From Jaltomata sinuosa (lineage: Eukaryota > Streptophyta > Magnoliopsida > Solanales > Solanaceae), in the NCBI GenBank assembly GCA_003996215.1, contig QJPP01001726.1, positions 62,001-126,000 of the forward strand: a DNA stretch of 64,000 nt, written 5' to 3'. A program made the position numbers and the translations under genes. The notes below the pieces were generated by a model that had not been told where the DNA came from, did no database searches, and worked only from the letters and a program-made list of their open reading frames with translations. Below, piece by piece: positions 1-10,753 of the stretch (positions are counted from its first letter, which is position 1; each line of letters starts with the position of its first letter).

Positions 1-1197
1 GAAAAGACATAAGTTTCACCCTAAACTTGTCCGGAAAAATCACTTACACACTTCATCTTTGTGGGTGACCTTTTACCCCCTTATTCTGGTTCAATGTGTA
101 ACTATTATCTCTCTAAAACTACATAATCACTTTTCTAGTAGGTAGTGTTTCACACACTCTTGCCACATCATAGCCATGTAGATGTCACCTAATTTATTTT
201 TAAATTTTTTTCCACTTCATCTTCCTCCTTCCTTCCTCAAACCCACCAACGCCCCTCTTCTGCCATGAAATTAAACATCAAACTCAGGTGCTAAATCTCT
301 TCTATTTAGATTTTTTTTTATTTCTGTCACTTCCCTTCTCTTTCAAAATCAGTAGAAGCAGTAGCCATTTTTTCCTAGAGAGATATCTCCATCCGTTCAA
401 CTAACCCAATTGTTCTCTTATATTCCTTTGAATTAATTTGAACCTTCTACACACATAATCAATGCATCTCCTCTCTAAAAGAGATATTCAACCATAGTCA
501 AATATCATATCAAGATCCATTTTATTTTTTTCTATTTCAGAAATTTTCATTTTCATAATATCGACTTTACCATAAAAAGAATTATCTGGCAGTCATCTAC
601 CGAAAAGTTTTTCAGCCAAACCCAATTGCTTTACTTCTTTTCTTTTTCGTTTTCCGTTTTTTTTCAAAACCTCCTAACTAAGCATCAAAGATCTCGTTGA
701 ATATAGCTACCATATTGACAACAAGATCTATATTTTTCACCATTTTAATGGCATTGCTCGTTACTGTGAACTCAACTTTTCTTCTTTTCTATAAATCCTT
801 CTAAAAAGGGGAGGGAGAGGGAGGGGGCTCAACTGAAATAAGAAAAAAAATATTCAAAGATAAATGATTGAGTCTGTTGGGTCATAAAGTTGACATTTTT
901 CTTAGAGAAGAAAAGAATAAAGAGAAAAGTAAAATAGAAATAAAAAAATTATAAATTTTACTATATAAATTAATTCAATCCAATTAAAAAGTGACATTTG
1001 TGAAATTTAATTCATTTTAAACTTATTTTATAATTGTTAACGCGCTTTTAAAAAGTGTAAACACTTTCTCAGCCACATCACCTTTCAAGAGGATTAATAC
1101 ACTTTAAAAAGAAATAGGGAGGTAAAAGGTCATTCACAAAGATTAAATATATAAATGACTTTTTCAAATAAATTCAAGGTGGAACTTATGTCTTTTC
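1..1197. mobile_element. Foldback/MITE-like DNA element with long terminal inverted repeats
   Basis: The first ~100 bases are an imperfect inverted copy of about 1100-1197. The outermost gaaaagacataag pairs with cttatgtcttttc, and ggtgaccttttaccccc pairs with the gggaggtaaaaggtcattc block. A looser inverted match continues to about base 180. The interior holds no transposase-like reading frame; it is pyrimidine-rich on the left, with a GGGA-rich tract near 810-830 and AT-rich DNA on the right. I read it as a non-autonomous TIR element of about 1.2 kb. Its left edge coincides with the window start, so the true terminus and target duplication cannot be seen. Superfamily not assigned. Confidence 0.7.
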
Positions 1198-1243
1198 TCT
1201 ATTTACTTTGTTCATGTACGTAATTGGAAAAGTAATAGTGACA

Positions 1244-1321
1244 ATGAACATAAATGGTACTACGATTTAGCTAAAAGAGTCGATGAACATAAATGGTACT
1301 ATGATTTAGGTAAAGGAGTGA
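1244..1321. repeat. Two-copy 39-bp tandem duplication
   Basis: The block beginning atgaacataaatggtac is repeated head to tail at 1244 and 1283 with a few substitutions. It is not part of any recognised element. Confidence 0.75.
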
Positions 1322-1683
1322 CGTCTCAAGTATTTTTATAAGTTCCATGAAAATAATCTTTTTCACTTATACTATTCACGTATCTTATATTAATTAGTGA
1401 AATTGTTGTACACTTGTAATATCTATTAAGTTGGTTTTTTTAGACTTACAACTCTAAATTTTTTATTAGGAGTGTATTTTATTAAATTACTTTTATTAAT
1501 AATTTTTGAAACTTTAAATCTGACTAATATTTATATAGTTATTCAATACTGAGGATAATTATAATAATAAAACTCTCTTGGACAAGTAGAAAGAAAATCT
1601 ATTTTTAGTGTAGGAGTCAAACCAGTAAATTAATATTACCTACTTAAAAGTCATACATATTTTATTTCACAATTATATTAAGC

Positions 1684-1719
1684 GGCGGGGGTGGGGGGTT
1701 GGGGGGGGGGGGAGGGGGA
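1684..1719 (+). repeat. G-rich homopolymer tract, potential G-quadruplex
   Basis: Runs of five, six and about twelve consecutive G separated by one or two bases, then a further GGGGG run. Four or more G-tracts with short loops meet the usual quadruplex pattern. No gene is nearby, so no role is claimed. Confidence 0.6.
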
Positions 1720-2056
1720 TAGTTTTAACCGTAAAAAAAATTGGCGTTCAATAGATGGAAGGAGGAGCATTTTTTACTCGAAAACTGACATTAATGGTAT
1801 AGGGGTCCAAAAGGTGGAAAAATGAAAAATTTAAACCATTTTCAATATATTAAGGTTATTTTCACCATTTTTGTTTCACGTTTAAAGATATTACACAACT
1901 AAATATGTGTGAAATAATGGTTCGATAGTATTGATCGGTTATTGTCTTTGAAAACTATGTTATTTTTGTAATAAAATTATTTCGTATTGGATAAAATTGA
2001 AATACATGATATATTCTTTTTAGAATATATATAATCTGAAAGTTTATTATTTTAAC

Positions 2057-3172
2057 TATGTGTTGCATGTTTAAGGAATGATTTAGGAATGTCCAAAAGT
2101 CCTGTTTTCAGTCTTGTGAAATGAACTAGGTGTTATTGCTTGTTGGTTTACAAGTGTTGATTGTTCATTGTTTGTGACTGTGGATTTAAGTGACATTCGG
2201 TTGGCTCGGGTACCATACCTGGTACAGGTATACTAATGGTTAGCTCGAGTACCACACTTGGTACGGGATATATTAATGGTTGACTCTAGTACCCACTTGG
2301 TATGGAAAATACTAACTGGTTGGCTCGGGTACCATGCCTAGTATGGGTTTATTTTTATTGCATTATTGCATTTTGATATTGGTTCCATGAATGGACCTGG
2401 TTGTGTTGCTGAATTCTGATATTTGCTTATTGTCCTTGAGAGGCCGGGTTATTATTATTGATCTGTGAGTTTGGTCTTGGTGTAGACCGGGTTGCATATT
2501 TAATACTTAGGTGTTGTTTAGGGGGATTTCGGGGTGGGTCAGAGATATGTAAAATTCTATAATTATTGATTTCTTTTGATTGTTGATCATGGATATAAAG
2601 GTGGATTGCATGTGGGTACAAGCTAGGGAGAGACTTGTAATCTAGAATTACATGTTGCCTTGTTACATGTTTCCTGTACTATTACTTGACTTTTGTACTG
2701 TTCATATACTGTTTATTTGGAACTGACTGATGATCCTACCAGTACACTGTGGTTGTGTATTGATACTGCACTTGCGTTTCTTTTGTAAGTACAGGTTATC
2801 TTTCGGCGGTTGACGCACGACCTCACCGGTAGACCTGACACTTCAAGACATCAAGGGTGAGTTGTTCGATCAAGCTGCCTTGGTTTCTTTCTAATTGGTG
2901 TAGCTCACTTATTTCGGGCTTGAACTATTGCTTATTTTTGGGGTTGCATCCTCGTACTCTAGATTTGATAGCGTTTTGGTACGATAACTTTCAGGTTCTA
3001 GGGGATTTTTCCGCAGGTTAATTATTATATTTGGTTTGATTTTGGTTAAATATCGCTAGTTTATTTTCTTGCACTGGTTTTAAGTTGTTAGAACGGTTAA
3101 GTTTGGGGTCATTGATGGTTAGCTCACCCGGGGGTTGGGTGGGTGCCACTCACGGTGGTCTGGATCGTGACA
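2057..3172 (+). repeat. 5' LTR of element A, 5'-truncated
   Basis: Matches 9444-10561 of the 3' LTR over its whole length, beginning at a shared tatgtgttgcatg and ending in GTGACA at 3172, directly before the PBS. It carries the same four GTACC/GGTAC tandem units (about 2200-2347). The LTR portion corresponding to 8339-9443 is absent. Confidence 0.88.
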
Positions 3173-3176
3173 AAGA

Positions 3177-3189
3177 TGGTATCATAGCC
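3177..3189 (+). other. Primer-binding site, initiator tRNA-Met type
   Basis: TGGTATCATAGCC lies four bases after the LTR end. It matches the usual plant iMet PBS (TGGTATCAGAGCC) with one mismatch. It fixes the plus orientation of element A and the 5' LTR/internal border. Confidence 0.85.
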
Positions 3190-3388
3190 AGAGTTCATTG
3201 ATCTCGTCATACCAAAGTAGGTTTAGTAGAGTCTTGTGGAACGGTACGAAGACATCTGTACTTCTCCGCGTGAGTCTTTAGGACTTTAGGAAAAATATCT
3301 CTTCTTTCTTCCTTCGTGCTGTAACTTGATTCCAATTGGTATCTGGTGATAAAATTGGTATCTGACTCTTTCACTCTTCTGTCTGCAG

Positions 3389-4650
3389 ATGGTTAATACA
3401 AGAAACGGCGGAGCCAGAGCAGCAGTCCCAGCGGCAGGCCCGGCTGTCAGAGGTAGAGGCAGGGGTAGGGGCAGAGGTCGAGGTATTGCCACACCCGCCA
3501 GGGGTGGAGCTCAAGCTGCTACAGGAGCACGAGAAGCAACCCCTTCCCCACCTCAGGAGCAGGTTGTCAAAGATGTGGAATTTGTTGTAGAGGATGATCA
3601 GGCACAAGCAGAGGAAACACCGGCTAGAGGTGCAGGCCTTCCCTCTATGACACCTGAAGTATTTCAGTAGGCTTGGAACTTCTTGAGTGGTTTTATTGGT
3701 GTCGGAGCCACCCCCGCAGGTGTTGCAAATCAGGTTGTGGGCACTCAGCCAGCAATCACTATGGCTCCTATGATGGATGCAACTTCAGGCACCGATGATT
3801 TCTTCAGGTCAATGCTAGGCCTGGTAATGACAAGAAGGGAACATGAGATGCTGACCAAGTTTCTCAAGCTGAAACATCCCATATTTCAGGGTACTGATAA
3901 GGAAGATGCTTATGAGTTCATATTAGATTGCTACGAGAGGCTGCATAAGTTGGGCATTGTGCAACAACATGGGGTTGAGTTCATCACATTTCATCTACAG
4001 AGTGACGCCAAGTAGTGGTGGAGATCTCATGTGGAATATCGATCATCTGTTTTGACCCCATTGACTTGGGAGCAGTTTCACGCTCTCTTCTTGGAGAAGT
4101 ATGTTCCCCGTACTCTGAGAGATAGGAAAAATGATGAGTTCTTGAATTTAGAACAGGGTAGCATGTCGGTCTCTGCTTATGAGGCTAAGTTTCACGCTTT
4201 GTCTCATTTTGCTACACAGTTGTTGGGTTCTGAGGAGGAGCGGGTTCGATTGTTTGTGAAGGGTTTGAATACTGAGCTTCAGGTATTGTCTGTGCATATG
4301 ACTTCATCAGGGAAAAACTTCAATGCAGTGGCAGATTATGTAAAGAAACTTGAGGGAGGCTAAAATGTTAGCCAAGAAGCCCCAGAATGAGGGAAATTCC
4401 AATGGTTCATACTCCAAGGGCCAGAATCAACAAATATACTCAGCCCGTCCTATTCAGTCAGCTCTGCTAGCTTCTACAGGTGGTCGTCCAGGAGCTAATC
4501 AATAGTTTTCATCTCCTAGGGGCCAAGGAACCTCTTGTACATCTTCTAGCAGGCCTACATTTGATCGTGGTTGCTTCTATTATGGTGATCTGAGCCACTT
4601 TAAGAGGGAGTACCCTCATAGGAAGACTGGTAATCAGGTTTAGCAGCAGT
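3389..4650 (+). pseudogene. gag of Tekay-type element A, broken
   Basis: Structural (capsid/nucleocapsid) protein of the retrotransposon. The start MVNTRNGGARAA and the following RGRGRGRGRG stretch recur at 63907 in element C, which supports the ATG at 3389. The capsid part (retrotransposon gag domain) spans roughly 3800-4360, with motifs such as WEQFHALFLEKYVP and LFVKGLN. In-frame stops occur at 3668 and 4013. The frame shifts near 4360, just after LEGG, and further stops lie at about 4503 and 4641. The CCHC zinc knuckle (about 4572-4620) has lost two cysteines: it reads C-F-Y-Y...H...Y, where the family has Cys at the fourth and last positions. Non-functional. Confidence 0.85.
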
Positions 4651-4658
4651 CTAAGGCT

Positions 4659-5492
4659 GTGGTCTCGGCAGGTAGAGGTGGTCATGCTAGAGGTCATCCA
4701 CAGGGTGGGCGAGGTAACTTTCAGGGAAGCAGGGGGGACAGAGGAAACGACAGCGCGAGTAGGGGTGCGGCGCAGCCAGCCAAGGAAGTTGCATGGATTG
4801 ACGATCGGGCTCACTGTTACACATTTCTAGAAAGGTCCAAGGCTGAGGCATTAGACGCAGTGATCATATGTACTATTCTTGTCTGTGATGCTTCGGTACT
4901 TTTTGACCCAGGTTCTACATATTCATACGTGTTTGTGAAATTTTCTATGGGTCTGGATTTGACTTGTGATATCCTTGATTTCCCTATCCATGTCTTGACC
5001 CCGGTTGGAGAGCCGGTGATTGTGACTCATATTTATCATAATTGTTCTATTGTATTTGTGAGGTTGCATACGTGGGTAGTCTTGGTAATTATGGATATGG
5101 TAGACTTCGACGTCATTTTGGGCATGACCTGGTTATCCCCTTATCATGCTGTGTTGAATTGTAACACCAAGTCTGTGACTCTAGAAATTCCGGGTAAGGA
5201 TAGGCTAGAGTGGAAAGGAGTGTACAGGGCCAAGACGGTCAAGATGATATCATTTGTTTGGGCTAGAAAGCTAGTGGGGAAGGGGTGTCTAGCCTTTTTG
5301 GCTCATCTCCGGGATGATAGTGTGGAGTCCCATCTATTGAGTCAGTTCCAGTTGTTTCAGAGTTTCGAGAGGTGTTTCCAGTGGATTAGCCTGGTATGCC
5401 TCCGGAAAGGGATATCGATTTCTGTATTAACTTGGAGCCAGGAACTCGCCCAATTTCCATCCCTCCTTTTCGTATGGTTCCGACAGAATTAA
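4659..5492 (+). pseudogene. Protease region of element A pol
   Basis: Aspartic protease of the polyprotein, which would cut Gag-Pol during particle maturation. The active-site segment VLFDPGSTYSYV (about 4899-4934) keeps the Asp and Gly-Ser but reads D-P-G where D-S/T-G is usual. The second conserved segment, VDFDVILGMTWL (about 5101-5136), fits the strand and ILG motif of retropepsins. The frame matches the shifted second half of gag. The open stretch runs into the RT linker and changes frame near 5400-5490. Confidence 0.8.
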
Positions 5493-6700
5493 GGGAGCTT
5501 AAGTCTCAGCTTTAGGAACTCCTAGATAAGGGATTTATTCATCCCAGTGCTTCGCCTTGGGGTGCTCCGGTCTTATTTATAAAAAAAAAGGATGGTAGTG
5601 TGCAGATGTGCGTAGATAACAAGCAACTGAACAAGGTCACCATCTGGAATAATTACCCTTTACCTCGTATTGACGATCTTCTTGACCAGTTACAGAGTGT
5701 ATCTGTGTTTTCGAAAATTGACTTGAGGTCGAGATATCATCAATTAAAGATTAGGCCTGAGGATATTTTTAAGACTGATTTTTGAACTCGGTATGGACAT
5801 TACGAGTTCTTAGTGATGTCGTTTAGGTTGACCAATGCACCGACACCATTCATGAGTTTGATGAATGGAATGTTTAAACCTTACTTGGATTTGTTCGTCA
5901 TCATTTTTATTTATGACATCTTGATCTACTCCAAGAGTAGGGAGGAGCATGCTGAATATCTCAGTATTGTGTTAGACATTTTGAGACATCAAAGGCTTTA
6001 TGCGAAGTTCTCCAAGTGTGAGTTCTAGTTGACTTCAGTAGCATTCTTGGGGCAGGTAGTGTCAGAAAAGGGGGTGATGGTACATCTTCAAAAGATTGAG
6101 GCAGTCAAGAGTTGGTCCGGCCTAGCTCGGTAACTGAGCTGAGAAGTTTTGTGGGACTTGCAGGCTACTATCGTAGGTTCGTCAAGGATTTTGCATCTAT
6201 TGCTACTCACCTGATAAGGCTGACACAGAAAGACGTACCATTTGTGCGGTCCGACAAGTGTGAGGAGAGCTTCCAAATGCTCAAGACAATTCTGACCGCG
6301 GTTCTTATTTTGTCTTTGTCGGTTGGAGGTAAGGACTTTACTATTTATTGTGATGCTTCACATTCTGGTTTGGGTGATGTGTTGATGCATGACAGGAATG
6401 TGATAGCCTATGCTTCTAGTCAGTTGAAGGTGCATTAGTGGAACTATCCGACTCATGATTTGGAGTTGGCAGCGGTGGTGTTTGCACTCAAGATTTGGAG
6501 ACACTCTCTTTATGGTGTCAAGTGTGAGGTGTTCACCGACCATAGCAGTCTGCAACATGTCTTCACTCAGAAAGACTTGAACCCGAGGCAGATAAGGTGG
6601 ATAGAGTTATTAAAGGACTATGATGTGACTATTCAGTACCATCCGGGTAAGGCTAATGTGGTGGCAGACGTATTGAGCCGAAAGACAGTTAGCATGGGCA
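5493..6700 (+). pseudogene. Reverse transcriptase and RNase H of element A, broken
   Basis: RNA-dependent DNA polymerase and RNase H of the Ty3 polyprotein. RT fingers/palm motifs are easily seen: [14 protein letters not shown] (about 5533-5574), [13 protein letters not shown] (5656-5694), [15 protein letters not shown] (5710-5754). The catalytic box reads FIYDILIYS. The codon at 5912-5914 is TAT (Tyr) where the first of the paired aspartates belongs, so the enzyme would be dead even without stops. Stops fall at about 5783, 6026, 6130 and 6436. RNase H is seen as FTIYCDASHSGLG (about 6338-6376), [15 protein letters not shown] (6463-6501) and [11 protein letters not shown] (6529-6558), with catalytic Asp/Glu/Asp still present. 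Confidence 0.87.
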
Positions 6701-8238
6701 GTTTGGCTTGTTTGGGGGTGTCCAAACGATCACTTACTAAGGAGATTCAGGCATTGAAATCTAAGTTCATGCACTTGGGTATTTCAGAACAAGGTGGGGT
6801 ATTGGCCAGTATTGAGGTCAAATCCACTTTCATGGAGGAGATAAAGGACAAACAGTTTCAGGATTCACAGTTGAGTAGGCTTCGAAGCAAGGCAATATCT
6901 GGAGAGTCCGGGGATTCCACATTGGATTCTGGCAGTGTGTTAAATTTCAGAGGAAGGATCTGTGATCCTCGGGTTGATGACATGATTCAGAAGTTGTTGG
7001 CAGATGCTCATGGTTCGTGGTATTCGATTCATCCGGGTGTAACCAAGCTGTATAGAAATTTGAGGCAACTTTATTGGTGGCCTGGGATGAAAAGGGATAT
7101 AGCAGATTTTGTGTCCAAGTGCCATAATTTCCAGCAGGTCAAGTATGAACACTAAAGTCCTGCAAGACTACTTTAAAGAATGACCATTCCAGAGTGGAAA
7201 TGGGAACAGATAGCCATGGATTTTGTGGTGGATCTCCCCAAGACTTTGGGGAAGTATGACTCTATTTGGGTCATTGTTGACAGGCTGACCAAGTCAGCTC
7301 ACTTCATTCTGGTTAGGGTGGATTACAATTCACAACAATTGGCTAAGATCTACATGAAAGGGGTTGTGAGATTGCATGGGGTGCCACTATCCATTATTTC
7401 AGACAGGGGTACGCAGTTTACCTCTAAGTTTTAGGGTAAGTTGCATGAGGAGTTGGGTAATCAACTCACCTCTAGTATAACCTTCCATCCTCAGACTGAT
7501 GGTCAGTTGGAGATGATGATTCAGGTATTGGAGGACATGCTGAGAGCATGTGTGATTGACTTCGGAGGTTATTGGGAACAATTTCTACCGTTGTGTGAGT
7601 TCTCATACAACAATAGCTACCACTCCAGTATCGATATGGCACCGTTCGAGGCACTGTATAGGAGGAGTTATAGGTCACTTATAGGGTGGTTTGAGGAAGG
7701 AGATGTAAAGCCTTTGGGAATAGACTTGGTAAGGGAATCACAAGAAAAGGTAAGAGACATTCAAACCAAGTTGCTAGCTGCCCAAAGCAGGAAAAAGAAA
7801 TATGCGGATCGCAAGGTAAGGGACTTAGAATTTCAAATTGGTGAGCAGATATTATTGAAAGTGTCACCAATGAAAGGAGTTATGCATTTAGGTAAGAAAG
7901 GGAAACTCAGCCCTCGGTTCATCGGACCATTTGAAGTTCTTGAGATCGTAGGGCCAGTGGCTTACAGATTAGCACTGCCGCCCAGTATATCAGGTGTCCA
8001 TCCGGTATTCCATGTATCCATGCTGAAGCGATACCATGGGGATGGGAACTACATCATCAAGTGGGATAAGGTATTATTTGATAAGGATCTTCGCTATGAA
8101 GAGGAACCGATTTTGATTCTTGATCGGGATGTCCAGAAATTGAGGACAAAGGTGATCAATATGGTAAAGGTTAAATGGAAGTATCGTCCGGTTGAGGAAG
8201 CCACTTGGGAAACCGAGAAGGACATGCGGGACAAGTAG
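6701..8238 (+). pseudogene. Integrase with chromodomain-like tail of element A, broken
   Basis: DDE integrase that would insert the cDNA. The N-terminal zinc-binding region (about 7027-7155) keeps H..H, but its last Cys reads Phe (CHNF). The catalytic core shows MDFVVDLP (first Asp, about 7217), ISDRGTQF (second Asp, about 7402) and a late Glu near 7506. A stop at about 7432 splits the core, and another at about 7153 separates the zinc region. The end (about 8080-8238) reads KVKWKYRPVEEATWE, resembling the C-terminal chromodomain of Tekay/Del chromoviruses, which directs insertion into heterochromatin (family knowledge). The frame stops at 8236, just before residues PHMF that normally end this protein, so the stop is probably also a mutation. 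Confidence 0.85.
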
Positions 8239-8536
8239 CCTCACATGTTTGAGGATACATGTACTACTCTTTTTGCTTTTTACTTTTTGTATTTTTGGGT
8301 TTGATCATTCGGGAATGAATAATGGGTAAATTGGTATCTGTTGTAATGACCGGGTCCGTCATTATGTATGAACCATTCATGCCAATTCTTAAAATTAGAA
8401 AACTCCGGGTTTGGGAGTTTGAAATTCTGGGCTAGGCTAGTCTCGGCTAGTTTTGGAGCGAGATATGGTCTAGGGAGATCGGGGTAAGGACTGGGTTAAA
8501 TATCTTGATTTGATCTAGTTTTCAATTTAGCCAAGA

Positions 8537-8543
8537 TATAAAA
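8537..8543 (+). promoter_or_regulatory. TATA-like box in element A LTR
   Basis: tataaaa, about 200 bp into the LTR, is the best promoter candidate. A second candidate (ttataaaa) lies near 8645. The homologous position in element C reads cataaag, a weakened version. Transcription start not shown. Confidence 0.4.
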
Positions 8544-8712
8544 GAGTTCGGGGGACTTTTCGAAATTGAATTCGAGTAAGTAGAACTCCCGAAATCGAGG
8601 TTGACGTACAAGGGTTATTTCACGACGTTGAGAAAATAAGTGTGTTATAAAATGGACCAATTTTGGGGACTTTACGACTTTTTGTCCCGTGTTAACCACT
8701 ACAGTAGTTGAC

Positions 8713-8850
8713 ACTCCGCCATAGCGACCTCCGTCGTAGCAGAGAAAATACCGCTACAGTGAAAGTCAACGTCGGTCAGCCTCTACCATAGCGGATGACT
8801 TCACTACGGCGATACCGCTACAGAGGAGTGGACCTCTATAGCGGAGCTTG
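8713..8850. repeat. Cluster of short palindromes around CCGCTATAGCGG in element A LTR
   Basis: Repeated words such as tccgccatagcg, taccgctacag and ctatagcggag in alternating orientation can form several small hairpins. The same cluster recurs in element C (about 61850-61985) and in both LTRs of element B (about 47805-47870 and 50024-50100). Confidence 0.7.
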
Positions 8851-9587
8851 ATGGGATTTAATGCAAAAACTTCTCCAAAATAGTTCAGTTTTCTTCAAAA
8901 CATTTTGGGAGAAGAAATGGGCGATTTTGGGCAATTTCCATCTGTTTTCCACCATTTTTCATCCTAAAGGTAAGGATTCTACTTCTCAAACTCTGTAATA
9001 TCTTTCCTACACTATAGAATTGCTAGGGTGGACTTGGAGAAAGGTTCGGGATAACCTGGGATTGTAGAATCCGGGGAAAAAGGGGAATTCTAGGGTGCTA
9101 GAGTTCTTGGGTATTGTTTATAGTTAATGTGTAATGATCACCAAGCTTAAATTCTCTAAATGTATCGGTATAAATGATAATCTTAGGTGAATTAATAGTG
9201 GAAAGGCCCAGAAAGGGTTAGGATGATCAGGGTTTGTCCTGGGGTTTAGAATTTTATATAATCTGGGTAATTTAGGCCAGTTAATTAGCTATAGTATTTA
9301 TGTGTTCGCTTCTAGAACAAGAACAAGCAATGGATCCTAAAAAGGGGAAAGCTTCGGCACTGTAGAGCTTGATTATTTGAGGTAGGTGATAGTTATTGAT
9401 TCTTGTATGCAATGTATATTTGTGTACGTTGGTATAAATATTGTATGTGTTGCATGTTTAGGGAATGATTTAGGAATGTCCAAAAGTCCTGTTTTCAGTC
9501 TTGTGATATGAACTAGGTGTTATTGCTTGTTGGTTTACAAGTGTTGATTGTTCATTGTTTGTGACTGTGGATTTATATGACATTCGG

Positions 9588-9738
9588 TTAGCTCGGGTAC
9601 CACACTTGGTACGGGTATACTAACGTTTGGCTTGGGTACCATGCCTGGTACGGGATATAGTAATGGTTGGCTCGGGTACCACGCCTGGTACGAGAAATAC
9701 TAACTAGTTGGCTCGGGTACCACGTCTGATACGGGTTT
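9588..9738 (+). repeat. Four ~40-bp tandem units with GTACC-N6-GGTAC hairpins
   Basis: Each unit contains ggctcgggtaccacgcctgg followed by tacggg, so GTACC faces GGTAC across a six-base loop. Equivalent arrays lie at about 2200-2347, 41190-41375, 48970-49076 and 62724-62871, with three to five units. Confidence 0.85.
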
Positions 9739-10561
9739 ATTTTATTTCATTATTGCATTTTGATATTGGTTCCATTAGTGGACCGGGTTGTGTTGCTGAA
9801 TTGTGATATTTTCTTATGGTCCTTGAGAGGCCGGGTTATTATTATTGATCTGTGAGTTTGGTCTTGATGTATACCGGGTTGCATGTTTAACACTTAAGTG
9901 TTGTTTAAGGAGATCTCGGGGTGGGTCCGGGATATGTAAAATGGTATAATTAGTGATTTCTATTGGTTGTTGATCATTGATATAAAGGTGGATTGCATGT
10001 GGGTACAAGCTAGGGAGAGACTTGTAGTCTAGAATTACCTGTTGGCTTGTTACATGTTTCCTGTACTATTACTTGACTTTTGTACTGTTCATATACTGTT
10101 TATTTGGAACTGGCTGATGACCCTACCAGTACATGGTGGTTGTGTACTGATACTGCAGTTGCATTTCTTTTGTGAGTACATGAAATCTTCCGGCGGTTGA
10201 CGCATGACCTCACCTATAGGCCCGACACTTCAAGACATCTAGGGCGAGTTGTTCGATCAAGCTGCCTTGGTTTTTTTTCTCATTGGTTGTAGCCCACTTG
10301 TTTCGGACTTGAACTATTGCTTATTTTTGGCATTGCATCCTCGTACTCTAGATTTTGTAGCATTTTGGTACGATGACTTTCAGGTTCTAGGGTATTTTTC
10401 CGCAGGTTAATTATTATATTTGATTTGATTTTGGTTAAATATCGCTAGTTTATTTTCTTGCGCTGGTTTTAAGATGCTAGAACGGTTAAGTTCGGGGTCG
10501 TTGATGGTTCACTCACCCGAGGGTTGGGTGGGTGCCACTCACGGCGGTCTGGGTCGTGACA

Positions 10562-10753
10562 CGCTGAAATTTCATAAGTGGGGTCTTAAGAGGGTAGACC
10601 TCGTGGAGGTAGAGAGATTATTTCCAGAGGACCCTCGGCTCGAGTACAACAAATCAAAGTAGGTATGAAAAAGAAAAATGATACTGAAAAAGATATAGCA
10701 ACTAATAAGGAAATAATATCAACAAAATATAGTGCAATAACCGAAACACCATA
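10562..10753 (-). mobile_element. RTE LINE 3' untranslated end, left piece
   Basis: On the minus strand this reads through gagccgagggtcc, a Solanaceae-type RTE/SINE tail also present at about 60066-60170 in the plus-strand RTE copy. Its minus-strand 5' continuation is at 38279-38478, on the far side of the Ogre-like element. Its distal end is cut by the end of element A at 10561. Confidence 0.65.

Larger units (their letters stand above)
1198..2056. other. AT-rich spacer without recognisable gene
   Basis: No coding signal or known element edge is visible on either strand. It holds a short tandem duplication (1244-1321) and a G-run (1684-1719), listed separately. The right edge is the abrupt start of homology to a Tekay LTR at 2057. 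Confidence 0.6.
2057..10561 (+). mobile_element. Ty3/gypsy chromovirus-type (Tekay/Del-like) retrotransposon A, degenerate
   Basis: Parts in order: truncated 5' LTR (2057-3172), initiator tRNA-Met PBS, gag, protease, RT, RNase H, integrase, a C-terminal chromodomain-like tail, and a full 3' LTR (8339-10561). The gene order and the tail after integrase fit plant chromoviruses of the Tekay/Del group (family knowledge). The first ~1.1 kb of the 5' LTR, including the likely promoter, is missing, so no target duplication can be checked. The coding part carries many stops and at least one frameshift. Many stops look like CAG to TAG changes, as expected after 5-methylcytosine decay. Confidence 0.88.
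8339..10561 (+). repeat. 3' LTR of element A, full length (about 2.2 kb)
   Basis: Begins TGTTGTAATGACC and ends GTCGTGACA (TG...CA). The start is fixed by comparison with the inverted LTR end of element B at 48001, and the end by the 5' LTR/PBS border at 3172. It carries a TATA-like box (8537), a cluster of short GC palindromes (about 8713-8850) and four GTACC/GGTAC tandem units (about 9588-9738). Confidence 0.88.

Noticed and set aside
3389..3670. Possible RGG-box RNA-binding host protein
   Set aside because: It is the N-terminus of a Tekay-type gag: preceded by LTR and PBS, in frame with capsid sequence, and repeated at 63907 in element C.
4509..4814. Minus-strand 101-codon frame
   Set aside because: Antisense of the gag zinc-knuckle and linker region.
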